Origin: Candidatus Symbiopectobacterium endolongispinus
GTDB taxonomy: Bacteria > Pseudomonadota > Gammaproteobacteria > Enterobacterales > Enterobacteriaceae
Length of the DNA stretch: 64,000 bases
Direction: 5' to 3'
Assembly: GCF_018777385.1 (NCBI RefSeq)
Contig: NZ_JAFJYB010000003.1
Span: 1 to 64,000 of the forward strand
Positions 45,936 to 57,293 of this stretch are shown here, one piece after another. The notes below the pieces were generated by a model. That model had not been told where the DNA came from. It made no database searches and saw only the letters and a program-made list of their open reading frames with translations. Position 1 is the stretch's first letter. Every line of letters begins with the position of its first letter. The translations under genes and the position numbers were made by a program.

Positions 45936-46232
45936 ATGACAAACGCGATAAATAAATGTTCTGCTGAAGAAACCGCCGCTTGCTGCTGCGTGGATGTCGG
46001 TACTGTAATGGACAACACTGACTGCCCGGCATCTTACAGCAAAGTATTTGCTGACCGTGCCGCCGCGCAGGCCACGCTGACGGCGCTGACGGAAAAAGCC
46101 CGTGCAGTAGAATCAGAGCCGTGCCAGATCGACAGTCGTTTTGCTGACGTGAACGGTGGCGTACAGTTGGATATCGATTTCACGTTCAGTTGCCAGGCTG
46201 AAACGCTGATTTTCCAATTGGGATTGCGTTAA
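45936..46232 (+). CDS. yfcZ: YfcZ/YiiS family protein
   Basis: 98 aa, DUF406 family. KCSAEETAACCCVDVGTVMDNTD, LTEKARAVESEPC and the C-terminal FTFSCQAETLIFQLGLR match E. coli YfcZ (94 aa). The Cys-rich start suggests metal or redox binding, but no function is known. It lies between fadL and fadI as in E. coli. RBS AGAGGAAAAGC. Intact. Confidence 0.92.
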   Translation: MTNAINKCSAEETAACCCVDVGTVMDNTDCPASYSKVFADRAAAQATLTALTEKARAVESEPCQIDSRFADVNGGVQLDIDFTFSCQAETLIFQLGLR

Positions 46233-46408
46233 GTCTCCTGGTGATAACGTGCGGTGCAGCGCGCCGCACGTTGTGCTCGCCCCCTTTTCTTGTACCCACA
46301 CGCCGTCTTGCTATCCCCTTTCAGATTTTATCTCCTCTTACAGAGAGCGTGCACTCGCATTTTGTAGTGAACGAGTTTGCTTAATGTAATGCTCTGGTTA
46401 ACACTCTA

Positions 46409-46425
46409 TTCAGGTCTGACCTGTT
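46409..46425. promoter_or_regulatory. FadR-like operator upstream of fadI
   Basis: TTCAGGTCTGACCTGTT, near-palindromic and very close to the FadR consensus. It lies 38 bp before the fadI start, probably overlapping the promoter. Confidence 0.75.
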
Positions 46426-46462
46426 AGAACATATACTTAATTCTCTGTTTACAGGAGTGTTT

Positions 46463-47776
46463 ATGAGTGAGGTGTTACCCCTGATAACCCGGAGCGGCGA
46501 ACGGGTCGCGATCGTCAGTGGATTGCGCACGCCTTTCGCTCGTCAAGCGACCGCGTATCGCGGTATTCCCGCCATGGATTTAGGCAAAATGGTGGTGAGC
46601 GAACTGCTGATACGGTATGGCATCGATCCCAAGTGGGTCGATCTGCTGGTGTTTGGTCAGGTAGTACAAATGCCGGCTGCGCCCAATATTGCGCGCGAAA
46701 TTGTGCTGGGCACCGGAATGTATGTGCATACTGATGCCTATACCGTTTCCCGCGCTTGCGCCACCAGCTTTCAGTCCGTAGTCAACGTGGCCGAAAGCAT
46801 TATGGCGGGCACTGCGCACGTGGGAATTGCGGGCGGAGCCGACACGTTCTCACTGCCGCCAATAGGTGTAACCAAAAATCTGGCGATGACGCTGCTGGAT
46901 CTCAGTAAAGATCGCACGTTGGGACAACGGCTCAAATTGCTGTCGCGCTTGCGTCCGCGCGATCTGTTGCCAGTCTCGCCCCCGGTGGCCGAGTATTCCA
47001 CCGTGCTGCGTATGGGAGATACTGCTGAACAGATGGCAAAAACCTACGGTATTTCCCGTGCCGACCAGGATGCTTTTGCGCATCGTTCGCACCGGCTGGC
47101 GGCGAAAACCTGGCAACAAGGCGTGCTGCACCAAGAGGTGATGACCGCTTACGTGCCTCCGTACCGCCAAACGCTCAAAGAGGATAACAACGTGCGCCAT
47201 GACTCTACGCTGGAGCATTACGCCCGTTTATCGCCCGCGTTTGATCGTCTGCACGGTTCTGTCACCGCTGCCAACAGTTCTCCACTCACCAACGGCGCCG
47301 CTGCTGTACTCTTAATGAGTGAAGGAAAGGCGTGCAGCCTCGGGTTAACCCCTCTGGGCTATCTGAAGAGTTATGCGTTTACTGCCATTGGTGTTCAGCA
47401 AGATATGCTGTTGGGGCCGGCGTATGCCACGCCGCTGGCGTTGGATCGCGCGGGTCTTAGCCTCGGCGATCTTACGTTGATTGATATGCACGAAGCGTTT
47501 GCGGCACAGACGCTGGCAAACGTTAAACTGTTCGCCAGCGCTGATTTTGCAAGGGATAAACTGGGGCGTACCTCGACATTGGGAGACGTGGACATGGATA
47601 AATTCAACGTGCTGGGCGGTTCGATTGCTTACGGTCATCCGTTTGCTGCTACGGGTGCCAGAATGATTACGCAGACCCTGCATGAGTTGCAGCGGCACGG
47701 CGGCGGGTTTGGGCTGGTTACCGCCTGCGCAGCAGGGGGACTGGGGGCGACAATGGTTCTGGAGGTTACACCATGA
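46463..47776 (+). CDS. fadI: 3-ketoacyl-CoA thiolase FadI
   Basis: 437 aa (E. coli FadI 436). Thiolase fold with nucleophilic Cys in SRACATSFQ (about residue 99), catalytic His in [19 protein letters not shown] and second Cys in [20 protein letters not shown] loop. It cleaves 3-ketoacyl-CoA in the FadIJ complex used for anaerobic beta-oxidation. ATG 46463 is used; RBS ACAGGAGTGTTT. It overlaps fadJ as ATGA. It is intact although its partner is broken. Confidence 0.94.
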   Translation: MSEVLPLITRSGERVAIVSGLRTPFARQATAYRGIPAMDLGKMVVSELLIRYGIDPKWVDLLVFGQVVQMPAAPNIAREIVLGTGMYVHTDAYTVSRACATSFQSVVNVAESIMAGTAHVGIAGGADTFSLPPIGVTKNLAMTLLDLSKDRTLGQRLKLLSRLRPRDLLPVSPPVAEYSTVLRMGDTAEQMAKTYGISRADQDAFAHRSHRLAAKTWQQGVLHQEVMTAYVPPYRQTLKEDNNVRHDSTLEHYARLSPAFDRLHGSVTAANSSPLTNGAAAVLLMSEGKACSLGLTPLGYLKSYAFTAIGVQQDMLLGPAYATPLALDRAGLSLGDLTLIDMHEAFAAQTLANVKLFASADFARDKLGRTSTLGDVDMDKFNVLGGSIAYGHPFAATGARMITQTLHELQRHGGGFGLVTACAAGGLGATMVLEVTP

Positions 47777-49930
47777 AGAACGCGCACAGTATCGATAATA
47801 CATCGGGTGAGATGACGGCATCGGATAACATGACGTCAAGCCCCTCGGCATTCTCGCTCTCTATACGGCCCGATAATATTGCCGTGATTGCCATGGACGT
47901 GCCGGGCGAGAAGATGAATACCTTGAAAAGCGCCTTTGCGGAACAAGTACAAACAGTGCTTCGTCAAGCGCAACAACATGCGGCACTGCGTGGCGTCATT
48001 TTAATATCGGGTAAGCCCGACTCGTTTTATTGTAGGCGCGGATATAACCATGCTTGATGCCTGCACGAGAGCAGAAGAAGCGGAAGCGCTTGCGCGGCAA
48101 GGGCAGGAGACATTTGCCGCTTTTGGTGACTTGCCTTTTCCTCTGGTTGCGGCAATCCACGGCCCTTGTCTTGGCGGCTGGTTTGAGCTGGCGTTGGCCT
48201 GCGATTATCGTGTCTGCTCTCTGGATGACAAAACGGTACTGGGATTACCTGAAGTGCAGTTGGGCCTATTGCCGGGATCGGGTGGGACTCAGCGTTTGCC
48301 CAGGTTGATTGGCGTCGATCGCGCGCTGGATTTGATCTTGACGGGTCGCTCGGTAAAAGCGCGGCAGGCGCTCAAGCTGGGGATGATCGATGATGCCGTT
48401 CCCAACAGTATCTTGCTGGAAACGGCGGCAGCCGATGCTGCCCTGGCGCACGCGTCTGGTGAACAGTTGGCTAGTGCGTCACGTGTTATTTAAAGTGGTG
48501 AAGCAGAAGACGCGCGCCAAAACTCAGGGTAACTATCCTGTGGCCGATCGCATTATTCAGGTGGTACGGCGTGGTATAGGTAAAGGGCTGGCCGAAGGAT
48601 ACAAACAGGAAGCGCGCGCGTTTGGCAAACTGGTTATAACGCCAGCCTCAGCGGCGTTGCGTAGCCTGTTTTTTGCCACCAATGCGTTGAAAAAGCAGGC
48701 GGGAGCGTCTGCTGAACCGCGTGAAATACACCGTGTCGGTGTGCTCGCTGGTGGATTGATGGGCGGCGGTATCGCCTGTGTCACTGCCCAGCGCGCGCAG
48801 CTTCCGGTGCGCATCAAGGATATTAACGAAGAAGGTATCAACCACGCGCTGCGTTACAGTTGGGAATTGCTGAGTAAACGCGTGCAGCGCAAACCTATGA
48901 AACCGGCGGAACGCCAGCGCCTGATGACGTTGGTCTCGGGCAGCACCGATTATCACGGTTTTGAATATGCCGATATCGTTGTCGAGGCGGTGTTTGAGGA
49001 TCTGGCGCTCAAGCAGAGCATGGTGGCAGATATTGAACAGTACGCGCACCCGTAAACCCTGTTCGCATCCAACACTTCTTCCTTGCCCATACATCAGATC
49101 GCCGAACGGGCGCAGCGCCCTGAGCAGGTCATCGGTCTGCACTATTTCAGCCCGGTAGACAAAATGCCGTTGGTGGAAGTCATTCCCCATTCAGGAACCA
49201 GCCCTGAAACCATCGCCACCACGGTAGCCTTTGCCCGCCAGCAGGGGAAAACCGCCATTGTGGTGGCCGATAAAGCCGGATTTTATGTTAATCGTATTCT
49301 GGCTCCATATATCAACGAGGCTGCTTATTGTCTGTTGGAGGGCGATCCGGTAGAAACCGTGGATGCCGCGCTGGTGCGCTTTGGCTTCCCTGTTGGCCCG
49401 TTAACCCTGTTCGATGAAGTGGGCATTGATGTGGCGACCAAAATAGTGCCAATACTGGTGACCGCTTGGGGTGAGCGGTTTCAGGCACCAGCCACTTTCG
49501 AGGCCATTTTGCAGTATGGGCGCAAAGGGCGTAAGAACGGCAAGGGCTTTTACCGTTATGGCGTCCAGCGCCGTTTCTGGCGCACACCGCGCGAGGTGGG
49601 CAGCGCTATCTACCCCTTGCTGGGCGTAACGCCAAAAGCCCATATTAATCCTGCGTTGATGGCGCAACGCTGTGTGATGATGATGCTAAACGAGGCGGCG
49701 CGCTGTCTGGATGAAGGCGTGATCCAATGCGCACGTGACGGTGATATCGGTGCTGTATTTGGCATTGGCTTTCCACCGTTCTTGGGAGGGCCGTTCCACT
49801 ACATGGATCATTTGGGTATTGAGGCAGTGGTCAAAACGTTGGAAACGTTCGAGCATCAGTATGGCCCCGTTTTGCCCCGTGTCAGCGCCTGTTGAACATG
49901 CGGGAAAATGCGGCGCGTTTTCATCCTTAA
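47773..49930 (+). pseudogene. fadJ: Fatty oxidation complex alpha subunit FadJ, three frameshifts and a nonsense
   Basis: Enoyl-CoA hydratase / 3-hydroxyacyl-CoA dehydrogenase, about 715 codons. The N-terminal hydratase reads ...MDVPGEKMNTL, breaks at an extra T near 48025 (correct: [12 protein letters not shown]) and continues with [18 protein letters not shown] and [16 protein letters not shown] second shift occurs near 48455 before [13 protein letters not shown]. The dehydrogenase part has [14 protein letters not shown] and VVEAVFEDL, then TAA 49053-49055, then [16 protein letters not shown] and [16 protein letters not shown] lost C near 49867 removes the true end ([15 protein letters not shown], stop 49928-49930). 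Non-functional. Confidence 0.92.
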
Positions 49931-49964
49931 TCTTTCCCCCCTTCCGACATCAGCCGGAAGGGCA

Positions 49965-50921
49965 TCAATTGATGGTCACCGCCACGCTCACTGTATCTTT
50001 GTAGCTTCCGGCCGGTTTGTTGGCCTGGCTTGCGTTGATGCGTGCAGTAAAAGGGATGGTTTGCGTCGCCCCAGAGCCGGTGCCCGCGTAGCTGTTGCTC
50101 TCGGTCCAGGTGCTGTTGTCGGCGCGATAAAGTTGATATTGCAGATAGTAATTGGTACCGGAAACGCTGGCGGTCATCCGACGCCAATTGGCATCGTCAG
50201 GGTGCGTGCTGGTTAACGTTACGCTGTAAGCACCATCTTTAGTGCAACGCACGCCCAAACTGCTGTTGATAGCCGTGAAGGCTGAGGGAAAGGCTGCGCT
50301 GCCAAACTCGATATTGTTGGTATTGCTAATCTGGCAATCGTTGGTGATGGTCAGCGTTAGCGTGATGTTGGAAGTCGGTGTGCCGAAATAGTACAGGCAA
50401 AGATCGAATTCACCAATATCGCAAACGCGATAGCCCCAGCTAATGGCGATGACATCGGTATAAGTGCCGGCAGAAAGCACGGCACCGGTGCTTGTTTTTA
50501 TCCACAGCGGCAAGGTGTTGTTTGGACCGGTAAACAACCCCAATAGCCCCAAGAGCGTCTGGCTACTCCAGGTGTATGAGCCATTAACGGCGAGTATTTT
50601 GCTACAGCTTTGGTCGACGCAAAGCGTATAGGGCATAACGTCACTTTTCGTGGTGTGTTTTAACTGACGCAGGCCAGCGGAAGCGTTATTTCCGGCGCCG
50701 AACGTCGCAATGACGCGGTTGGTGCCTGCCAGTGACAGCGTTGGCGCGTCGCAGTTAAAACCGGTACTGGCTTGAGAGGTCTGCGATGAACCGTTAAGCG
50801 CGATCGAGCTGGCGCTGCCCAGTGAAGATGAGGTGCTGGGTACACGACACTGCGCCCATGTTACTGGCGCATAACTGAAACCGAGCAGCGCAAGTGAGAA
50901 GAACAGGAAAAGTATACGCAT
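49965..50921 (-). CDS. Spore-coat-U-type pilus tip protein (CsuE-like)
   Basis: 318 aa. Signal peptide MRILFLFFSLALLGFSYAPV, then two tandem SCPU (spore coat protein U) domains: the first with CRVPSTSS...YTLCVDQSCS and YTDVIAISWGYRVC, the second with NDCQISNTNNIEFG...VRCTKDGAYSVTL ending KDTVSVAVTIN. Two-domain SCPU proteins at the end of archaic chaperone-usher clusters are tip adhesins (CsuE of Acinetobacter). It is the last gene of the leftward cluster and the only open one in it. Confidence 0.83.
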   Translation of the reverse strand: MRILFLFFSLALLGFSYAPVTWAQCRVPSTSSSLGSASSIALNGSSQTSQASTGFNCDAPTLSLAGTNRVIATFGAGNNASAGLRQLKHTTKSDVMPYTLCVDQSCSKILAVNGSYTWSSQTLLGLLGLFTGPNNTLPLWIKTSTGAVLSAGTYTDVIAISWGYRVCDIGEFDLCLYYFGTPTSNITLTLTITNDCQISNTNNIEFGSAAFPSAFTAINSSLGVRCTKDGAYSVTLTSTHPDDANWRRMTASVSGTNYYLQYQLYRADNSTWTESNSYAGTGSGATQTIPFTARINASQANKPAGSYKDTVSVAVTIN

Positions 50922-50924
50922 CTT

Positions 50925-53268
50925 TTATCCTTGGTTATCGGGTTGGCATGTCAGCGGGCCAACCAGTGCCGGCATGGATTGCTGCTCTGGCAGTGAAAAT
51001 TGTACGTGACAACGGCGCCCATCTTCCTGAGTAAACGACAGGTGGTTGTGAATACCTAAATGGGCAAAGTAGACCAAACCGTCATAGTCACTGATGGTGG
51101 TGTTGCCGCTGGTTTCATCGGTAATCCAGGTGCCGACGCGCAGCGCTTCACCGCTGCTGTTTCGTAGCGCGATATTGGCTGAACGCACTTTTTTAATGGC
51201 AAACGAGGCCAACGTGCCGCTACCTTCCTTCACGGCTAACCGGGTTTCAACGCCCGAGATGTCTACGTCAGGTGGTAAAGCGAGCGGATCGATTTCCACC
51301 TTCGCCGGGTAGTGTGAGGTTACCCATGGGATCAGCAATCGTCCTTGCTGGTTGGTATAGCCAACTAACTGATTTTCGTAGCGCACTGGCACGTCGGCAT
51401 AGCCTTGCGTATCGACCACAATAAAGGCGTCATTGATACGGTTGCTGGGGAATAGGCTACCATCCAGATAGATTACCGAGCCGCTCATTTCTCCCCAGTG
51501 CGTTTGGCTCCCCTCGTTGCCATAGATCCCCCCTGTATCTGGTTATACGGACCTCGCCAACTAGCGTCCCTTGATGATAAGGATCATTGCCTGCACTGTA
51601 GGCTAGGTTCCAGCCAAAACCGCCATCGAGGGGAAGGGTGCGCGTCACACCCAGTGTCGTGAGGTTCTCTCCCTGGTTGTTACGTTGCATGCTGGTATTG
51701 AACGTATCGCTGCTACCAAAGGGGATAATTACCTGAATCTGTGCGCTGTGACCGCGATCGCCCAGCGTTTTATTGGCCGCCAGATAGAGCGTGCTGTTGC
51801 CCCAGAGTTGCCGCGTATAGGAAAGATTCACTAACTCAGTGCGCGGATCGTTAAATGTGGTAATAGCGAAATAGCTCATCCCGACGGTGCCGTTTGCCGG
51901 ACCAAATAACATGCTGCTCAGGGTGGCTTGCAGGCTCTCTTTGCTCATGTTCCCCGGTGTAGCGTAAGTGCTGAGATCCTGATAGCGCAACGTGCGGCGC
52001 TGATGCTGGACGTTAAACCCTACGGTATTGCCATAATAGGGGTAGCCAAAGACATATTGTTGTCCGCGTCCATCCCGTTCACTGTGACTGTAGGCCGTGC
52101 TGAGCGTACCCCAGCGCCCCACGGCCATGTCTGCACCTGCGCCGAGCAGGGAGAGGCCACGCACTGTTTCGCCATGTCTGGCGAGCGTCAGGTTCTGTGT
52201 GACGCTATAGCGATAGAAGCCTCTGAATGCAGGATCTGATGCATAGCGATCCTGCCCCAGCCCGTAGGTTTGGCGCAGCAAGCCAACGGAGAGGTCGAAA
52301 TCGCTAAGTCCCTGACGCAGTAGTGTGTTGGATACATAAAACGGCATGCTGGTAGCAATCTGTCGCCCTTGTGCATCGGTGGTAATGATTGTCGCCTCAC
52401 CCACACCGTTGAGATAGGGCGTATTGGTCAGGGTGAACGGGCCGGAGTTGAGCGCCATACTGCTGGTTTTAAAGCCGTTGATAAACAGATCCAGCGTGCT
52501 GGGTACCGCAGCAGAGCATGCATATTGCAACATGGGATAGGTGACGATATCCGGTCGCAGATTGAAATTACGTCCCATGCGCAGACCCGCCATACGTGCT
52601 GATTGGCCCCAGGTCAGCGAGTTGCTGATGAGATCGCCCAACTGGTAGCTGACCACCCGCCCACTGCCGCTGTAGCGCCAATAGGTATCGTAGCGACGAT
52701 AGCGGCTGCCATCGTCGGTGTAGGAGCTTTTTATCACCCACAGCCCCGAGTTGGACAAGGTGCCGTAATCGCTGAAAAGGCGCTGCTCCATCAGCGCGTT
52801 CATCGTGTCGCCCTGCTGTGGCGGCGAAGTATAAAACAGGTTATAATTAAACAGTAGGCCGGTGCTGCTGCGTGCGGACAGGCGCGGTGTGCCGCTGCCA
52901 CCACCTGCGTTGAGTTGCTGCACCTGGCTGTCATAGAACACCGTCACATCGGGCAGCGTGTTGATCTCTATCTGTCCTGTGGCACTGGTGGGCAGTTTTA
53001 TGTGCCTGCGGGCGAGCTCGCTGGCGTCCGCAGCGTAGCGATCGCCATTGACACTTACGGGGACAACCAGATTATCGCTGTATCCGTTTACCGCCAGCGT
53101 CAGGTAATAAAGGGCTTGTTGCTGAGCGGGGGGAGCCGTAGGCGGGGGCGGTAAGCTACCGAATTCCTCGGCGGCAAACACGGTTGATGCGCACAGCATA
53201 ACGCCACCTGCAAACAGAAATACGCTTGGGCAAACATGCTGTGCTAAATGCTTTAACCTTCCTGACAT
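50925..53268 (-). pseudogene. Archaic chaperone-usher pilus usher (CsuD-like), frameshift
   Basis: Outer-membrane usher, about 781 codons. MSGRLKHLAQHVCPS start, signal peptide, POTRA-like N-terminal part, then the beta-barrel/plug region (LDLFINGFKTSSMALNSGPF, VSNTLLRQGLSDFDLSVGLL). A one-base error in the G6 run near 51531 interrupts it after GEVRI; the true C-terminal frame (GGSMATRGANQTHWGEMSGS to QPDNQG) ends at 50925. It lies 5 bp after the chaperone gene. Confidence 0.87.
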
Positions 53269-53273
53269 CAGGC

Positions 53274-54041
53274 TTAGCCGCGAGTGATAACGATAGGGTC
53301 AGGAGCATCCGTCAAATGGGTATACAGAATGGCATTTACGCCGGGGGTCGCCGCTGATGCCGGAAGCGGCCAGCGCATTTCCTGGCCCGGCAGAACATAC
53401 CCTAAAAATCCCTCACTGATGATGGTACGCGGCCCTTTTCCTTGCGGCGAGGTGGACCAAAACACATTATTCAGGCGGGCATGCGTTTGGCCTTCATTAC
53501 GTACATAGAGGTAGGGCTTTCCGTCGACCGGGGCAATGCGCCAGTGCAGTAGCAAGGGAGCCTCCACAGTATTAGGCTTATCGTGGCCTGATCCCCGTAG
53601 AAACAATGGCAACAGATAACGCATCTGGAATTGAACGCCAGAGGGAGCGTTATTGGTTTGCGGCAGACAAGGTGTGGCTATCTCATCAATCACGATACGG
53701 AAAGCACGTTCCTGAGTTGTTGATGACGGGGCAACACGCATCAACCTGATCATGCTACGCTGACCCGGTTCCAGTTTAATGAAGGGCGGTGTGGGTATCA
53801 CTTCGGTTTGATCGGCGTAGCGATCTTAATACTGCATCTGACGCTAGGTCATAATGCGAATTTGCAAACCAACGGTGTTATTTTCCTTGTTTTCCAGCCA
53901 TAGTGCTGAACTGCTGTTATATGCTTAGATGATTTGGTAAATCGGCCACACCAGCAAAGAACTGGCGGCAAATGCGCCTGAACAGAAAAACAGTACTGCA
54001 ATAGATAAAAATCGACCCACACTACTTTTCGTTATTTTCAT
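53274..54041 (-). pseudogene. Pilus chaperone (CsuC-like), three nonsense codons
   Basis: Periplasmic PapD-like chaperone, 255 codons in one frame from ATG 54041 (signal peptide VGRFLSIAVLFFCSGAFA). Stops TAA 53925-53927 (Glu expected), TAG 53844-53846 (Trp in the family: RIMTWRQ) and TAA 53826-53828 (Gln) interrupt the first domain. From 53801 the frame is open (IPTPPFIKLEPGQRSMIRLM, VRNEGQTHARLNNVFWST). No frameshift at all, so this decay cannot come from homopolymer errors. Confidence 0.87.
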
Positions 54042-54129
54042 GCCAACGCCTTATTATTTTTAAAAACGCCGTAATCACTAACACTTCTACGCATATCTCA
54101 ATGACTGCCGCTCGCGCCATACATTGTGG

Positions 54130-54700
54130 TTAATACGTCACTTTGATGGTGACGCTGTCGGTATGTTGCCCGGCCGCAGGCAGCGGCGTTGCGCCAAAAT
54201 AGCGTGTATATACCGTATAGGTTTGTGTCGTGCTGGGAAAAGAAGACACGGTGAGCGCCAGCGTGCCAGTACCCCATACCTGAGAACGAGCGACATCACG
54301 GTAGAGTTGATAGGGCAGTGTGCGTGTTCCTGCGCTGTTTTTCAGATAGCGCTGTGTACTGCTGCCGCCGTTTGTGCCGTAATCGAGCGCAATGGAGACT
54401 GATGTGCCGAGCGTGCAGGTGACGACGATTGAGCCGCTGCCCGCACTGCTGGCCACATCCACATTTAGTGGTGGTGGCACTTTGTGAGCCGAAACTGAGG
54501 GTTCCCATATTGCTTGAGCTACTGCTGTTAACGCCAAACAGGCAGCCATTTTGCAAGGTGGCCGTCACGTCAAAGGACGCATTGACCGTTACCGCCAATA
54601 CCGGATTAGCAAAACTCAGCAACACTGCCAGCAGCGGCATAAGGTCACGGAAAAACCGCTATGCGCTGATGCCCGTGGTTTTCCCTGTGCAAGTCTTCAT
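54130..54700 (-). pseudogene. SCPU-type pilin subunit, nonsense and frameshift
   Basis: Single SCPU domain pilin. ATG 54700 (MKTCTGKTTGISA) is followed by an in-frame TAG; a restart MPLLAVLLSFANPVLAVTVN keeps a signal peptide. LQNGCLFGVNSSSSSNMGTLSF is read in one frame. A shift near 54475 moves the rest (VTCTLGTSVSIALDYGTNGG, TYTVYTRYFGATPLPAAGQH, IKVTY end) into another. Confidence 0.8.
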
Positions 54701-54722
54701 GGCAATAGGGTTCTCCTGTTTA

Positions 54723-55261
54723 TCAGTTCCAGGTAAGCGTTGCTGTGATGGTGTCTGTATAGTTGCCCGCAGGGGGATATTTGAGCGTTTGCTCGGACGC
54801 AACAATTCGACCATAGATAGGCACTGCTTGTGCTACACCGGTTCCTGCAGGAACGCTAATAGTGCCACCGATAGCAATTTCCGTTGAGCGCGCACTGTTG
54901 CTGTAAAGCCTATAGGAAATCAGTGTGGGGTGGTGGTACCTGCGCCGTTGGTAAGACGGTGTACGGCGCTGGCGTCGTTTGCGCCAGCCCCGATAGTGAG
55001 CACGGCGGCGGTGCCTGACGAACACAGCACCGAAAGGCCTGTAGTGCCCACCTCGGCGTCTACGTTATTGTTTAAATCCGCTACCTGACCAAACGCTAAC
55101 GTTCCGAATGTGCCACTGCTGACGTTGTTAACCAGACATGTCGAGTTTACCGTCAGGGAAACGGCGATATTGCCAGTAATGGTGGCGCTTTCGACAAACG
55201 TTGTTGGCATAAACAGAAATAAAGAGGATAGTGCTGCGAGCGCTGCTTTTTGCTTATTCAT
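54723..55261 (-). pseudogene. SCPU-type major pilin (CsuA/B-like), frameshift
   Basis: First gene of the leftward pilus cluster. ATG 55261 behind GGAAGGGTA; signal peptide KAALAALSSLFLFMPTTFVES; SCPU domain with VNSTCLVNNVSSGTFGTLAF and GLSVLCSSGTAAVLTIGAGA. One base is lost in the ACC repeat near 54930 (TTTPHTDF read; PTLISYRLYSNSARSTE correct). The true C-terminal end is YTDTITATLTWN. Broken major subunit, so no pilus. Confidence 0.83.
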
Positions 55262-56194
55262 TACCCTTCCTTCATACAAGCACCGCGCACGATAATTCCG
55301 TTAAACGCAATGGCGTTTTTAAAATAGGAAAGCGTGGCAGCGCGCAGATTTTTTCATTCTCACCGCGACACATTGGCGCGGAGAAAATGGACAAAGCGTG
55401 CAGGGTATAAACCTTTATCCCTTTTTTAAGGCATCGCTTTCTCTGGTGGGCAATATATCCCCGTTATACTTCACGTTGCCTATGGGGTGGCTGTGTTCAC
55501 TTACCCAAACCACTTACTCAAGTAAGCCCCCCACTTGCTGCCTTCCTGCAACTCGAATTATTTAGGGTATAAACAGTGAAAATAAAGGTGCAATCGGTGC
55601 TTTTGCTGTTATTGCCAGCAGCACTGAATAATAGATTATGGTGAGCTTTTAAATAAATTTAATAACAACTTACATAAAACACTCTTCATAAAGATAGATG
55701 CCTCCCCTTTGTTTAATAATGTGAAGAATTTGATAAAAAGGAAAAAGAAATGAAAAAGAAATGAAAAAGAAATGAAAAAGCCAAATTACGTTCGCTGTTA
55801 GTTTTAAATTTTTACATGGTGGGATTTAATGGATTTTTACTCTGATTTTTAACCCTGTGATGGTGGCAAAAATGTTGTTTTTCGCTTTTTTTGTTCTGTT
55901 GCCATACGGGAGCGTGACAAGGTCGTCACTTAACCTGATGATTCGTGTGTGTAATCTTGCCACGATGCGTGTTCTGGTGATGAAGTAAGGTATGACTATG
56001 CCTCAGCGGCCTACCCAAATCGGTTGACTCTGGCTTCCCATCTAAGGTAAAAAGGCAGTTCGTGCTTCGGTTAAATTTGCAACAAAATGACACGTGTTCC
56101 CCCTGTCCAAACCTTGTATGCATGGCGGTTTCTTTATCGGGGAATATGTGTTAACAGTATAATATAACGAAGTTTTTTACTATAACGGTGTTAT
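55262..56194. other. Long non-coding region between pilus cluster and sixA
   Basis: About 930 AT-rich bases without a supported gene. It holds the upstream region of the pilus operon, an 11-bp tandem repeat (55741-55780) and, after it, a possible decayed start (MKKAKLRSLLVL-like if one A is added). A TATAAT box at 56158-56163 may serve sixA. Confidence 0.45.
55741..55780 (+). repeat. 11-bp tandem repeat, 3.6 copies
   Basis: Three perfect copies of GAAAAAGAAAT plus GAAAAAG. Each unit contains an ATG, so copy number changes the frame of anything starting here. No intact downstream ORF uses it now. Confidence 0.8.
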
Positions 56195-56668
56195 ATGCAA
56201 GTTTTGATTATGCGTCATGGTGATGCAGTACCTGACGAAGCCAGTGATGCGCTTCGTGCGCGCGGTGTTAAAGAGTCGCGTCAGGTGGCTTTCTGGCTAC
56301 ATGACCAGGGTGTGGCTATTACGCGTGTTTTGGTGAGTCCTTATGTCCGCGCCCAGCAAACTCTGTCCACCTTGCGTGGTATCCTTTCCCTGCCTGATGA
56401 AGAAGATTGCCTGCCAGCGCTGACGCCGGGCGGCGATGCCGCATTTGTAAGTGATTACCTGCTGGCGTTGGCCGGTGAGGGTATCGAATCGGTATTGATC
56501 GTCTCGCACCTGCCCTTGGTCGGGTATCTGGTGGTGGAACTCAGCCCGCAAACCGGTGCGCCGATGTTTGCCACCTCGGCGGTGGCTTGCGTTACTCTCG
56601 ATGCGCAGTCGGGGGCTGGTGTGTTCGATTGGCAAATCAGCCCGTCACAGTTGGCGCTTAAATCCTGA
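56195..56668 (+). CDS. sixA: Phosphohistidine phosphatase SixA
   Basis: 157 aa (E. coli 161). The histidine phosphatase RHG motif lies at residues 7-9 (MQVLIMRHGDA). The second catalytic His is in VLIVSHLPLVGYL. In E. coli it dephosphorylates the HPt domain of ArcB and nitrogen-PTS NPr. It stands alone, with smrB convergent downstream. Intact. Confidence 0.93.
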   Translation: MQVLIMRHGDAVPDEASDALRARGVKESRQVAFWLHDQGVAITRVLVSPYVRAQQTLSTLRGILSLPDEEDCLPALTPGGDAAFVSDYLLALAGEGIESVLIVSHLPLVGYLVVELSPQTGAPMFATSAVACVTLDAQSGAGVFDWQISPSQLALKS

Positions 56669-56720
56669 TCTGAGCTTGCGCTGTCGCAAATGTCAGGCGA
56701 CAGCGCGCAAGTCGGGTGCA

Positions 56721-57293
56721 TTAGCGCGACGGTTCGGTGCCCGCTTTTATCTGACCGTACGCCGCATCCAGTTCCACCAACACCAACAGTGCGGCGTCAC
56801 CGCCGAACTCTTTGGGTGCCTGATGTAAAGCCAGTACATCCGGATGTTGTGCCAGCCAGAGAGGCGTTTGCTGTTTGAGAATATGCTTACCGTGGCCGTG
56901 CATCACACAGGCGCAGTAAACGTGTTCACGGCGACAGGCCGCGAGCAGGGCACCTAGCTCTTGCTTGGCTTGCAACTGGGTTAATCCGTGCAGATCGAGA
57001 AACAGATCTGGGGAATAGTCGCCGCGCCGCAGTTTTTTTAGCTCGTAATGGCTGCTGCCGGGGCGCACGTAACGCGTGGGGCCGTCGCTGTCCAGTTGAG
57101 GCTGAAATTCGTCGGAAAAATAAAAGCTGGCATACACTTGTTCCTGCAACGCCTTGCGCGGCGGCAGCTTACCTTCTACCTGATGGCGCTGGGGACGGTA
57201 TACATAGGTATCCTGGCGCAGCGTTTTGGTGCCGGCCACGGAGGTGCGGAATAGCTGTGCGTCGCCATCATTCAACGCGTGTTTTTTACTCAT
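56721..57293 (-). CDS. smrB: Ribosome rescue endonuclease SmrB
   Basis: 190 aa (E. coli 183). C-terminal SMR domain with [17 protein letters not shown] and [12 protein letters not shown], the DxH and HGxG catalytic motifs. The N terminus begins [19 protein letters not shown]. In E. coli SmrB cleaves mRNA between collided ribosomes. Intact and divergent from prmB, as in E. coli. Confidence 0.93.
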   Translation of the reverse strand: MSKKHALNDGDAQLFRTSVAGTKTLRQDTYVYRPQRHQVEGKLPPRKALQEQVYASFYFSDEFQPQLDSDGPTRYVRPGSSHYELKKLRRGDYSPDLFLDLHGLTQLQAKQELGALLAACRREHVYCACVMHGHGKHILKQQTPLWLAQHPDVLALHQAPKEFGGDAALLVLVELDAAYGQIKAGTEPSR

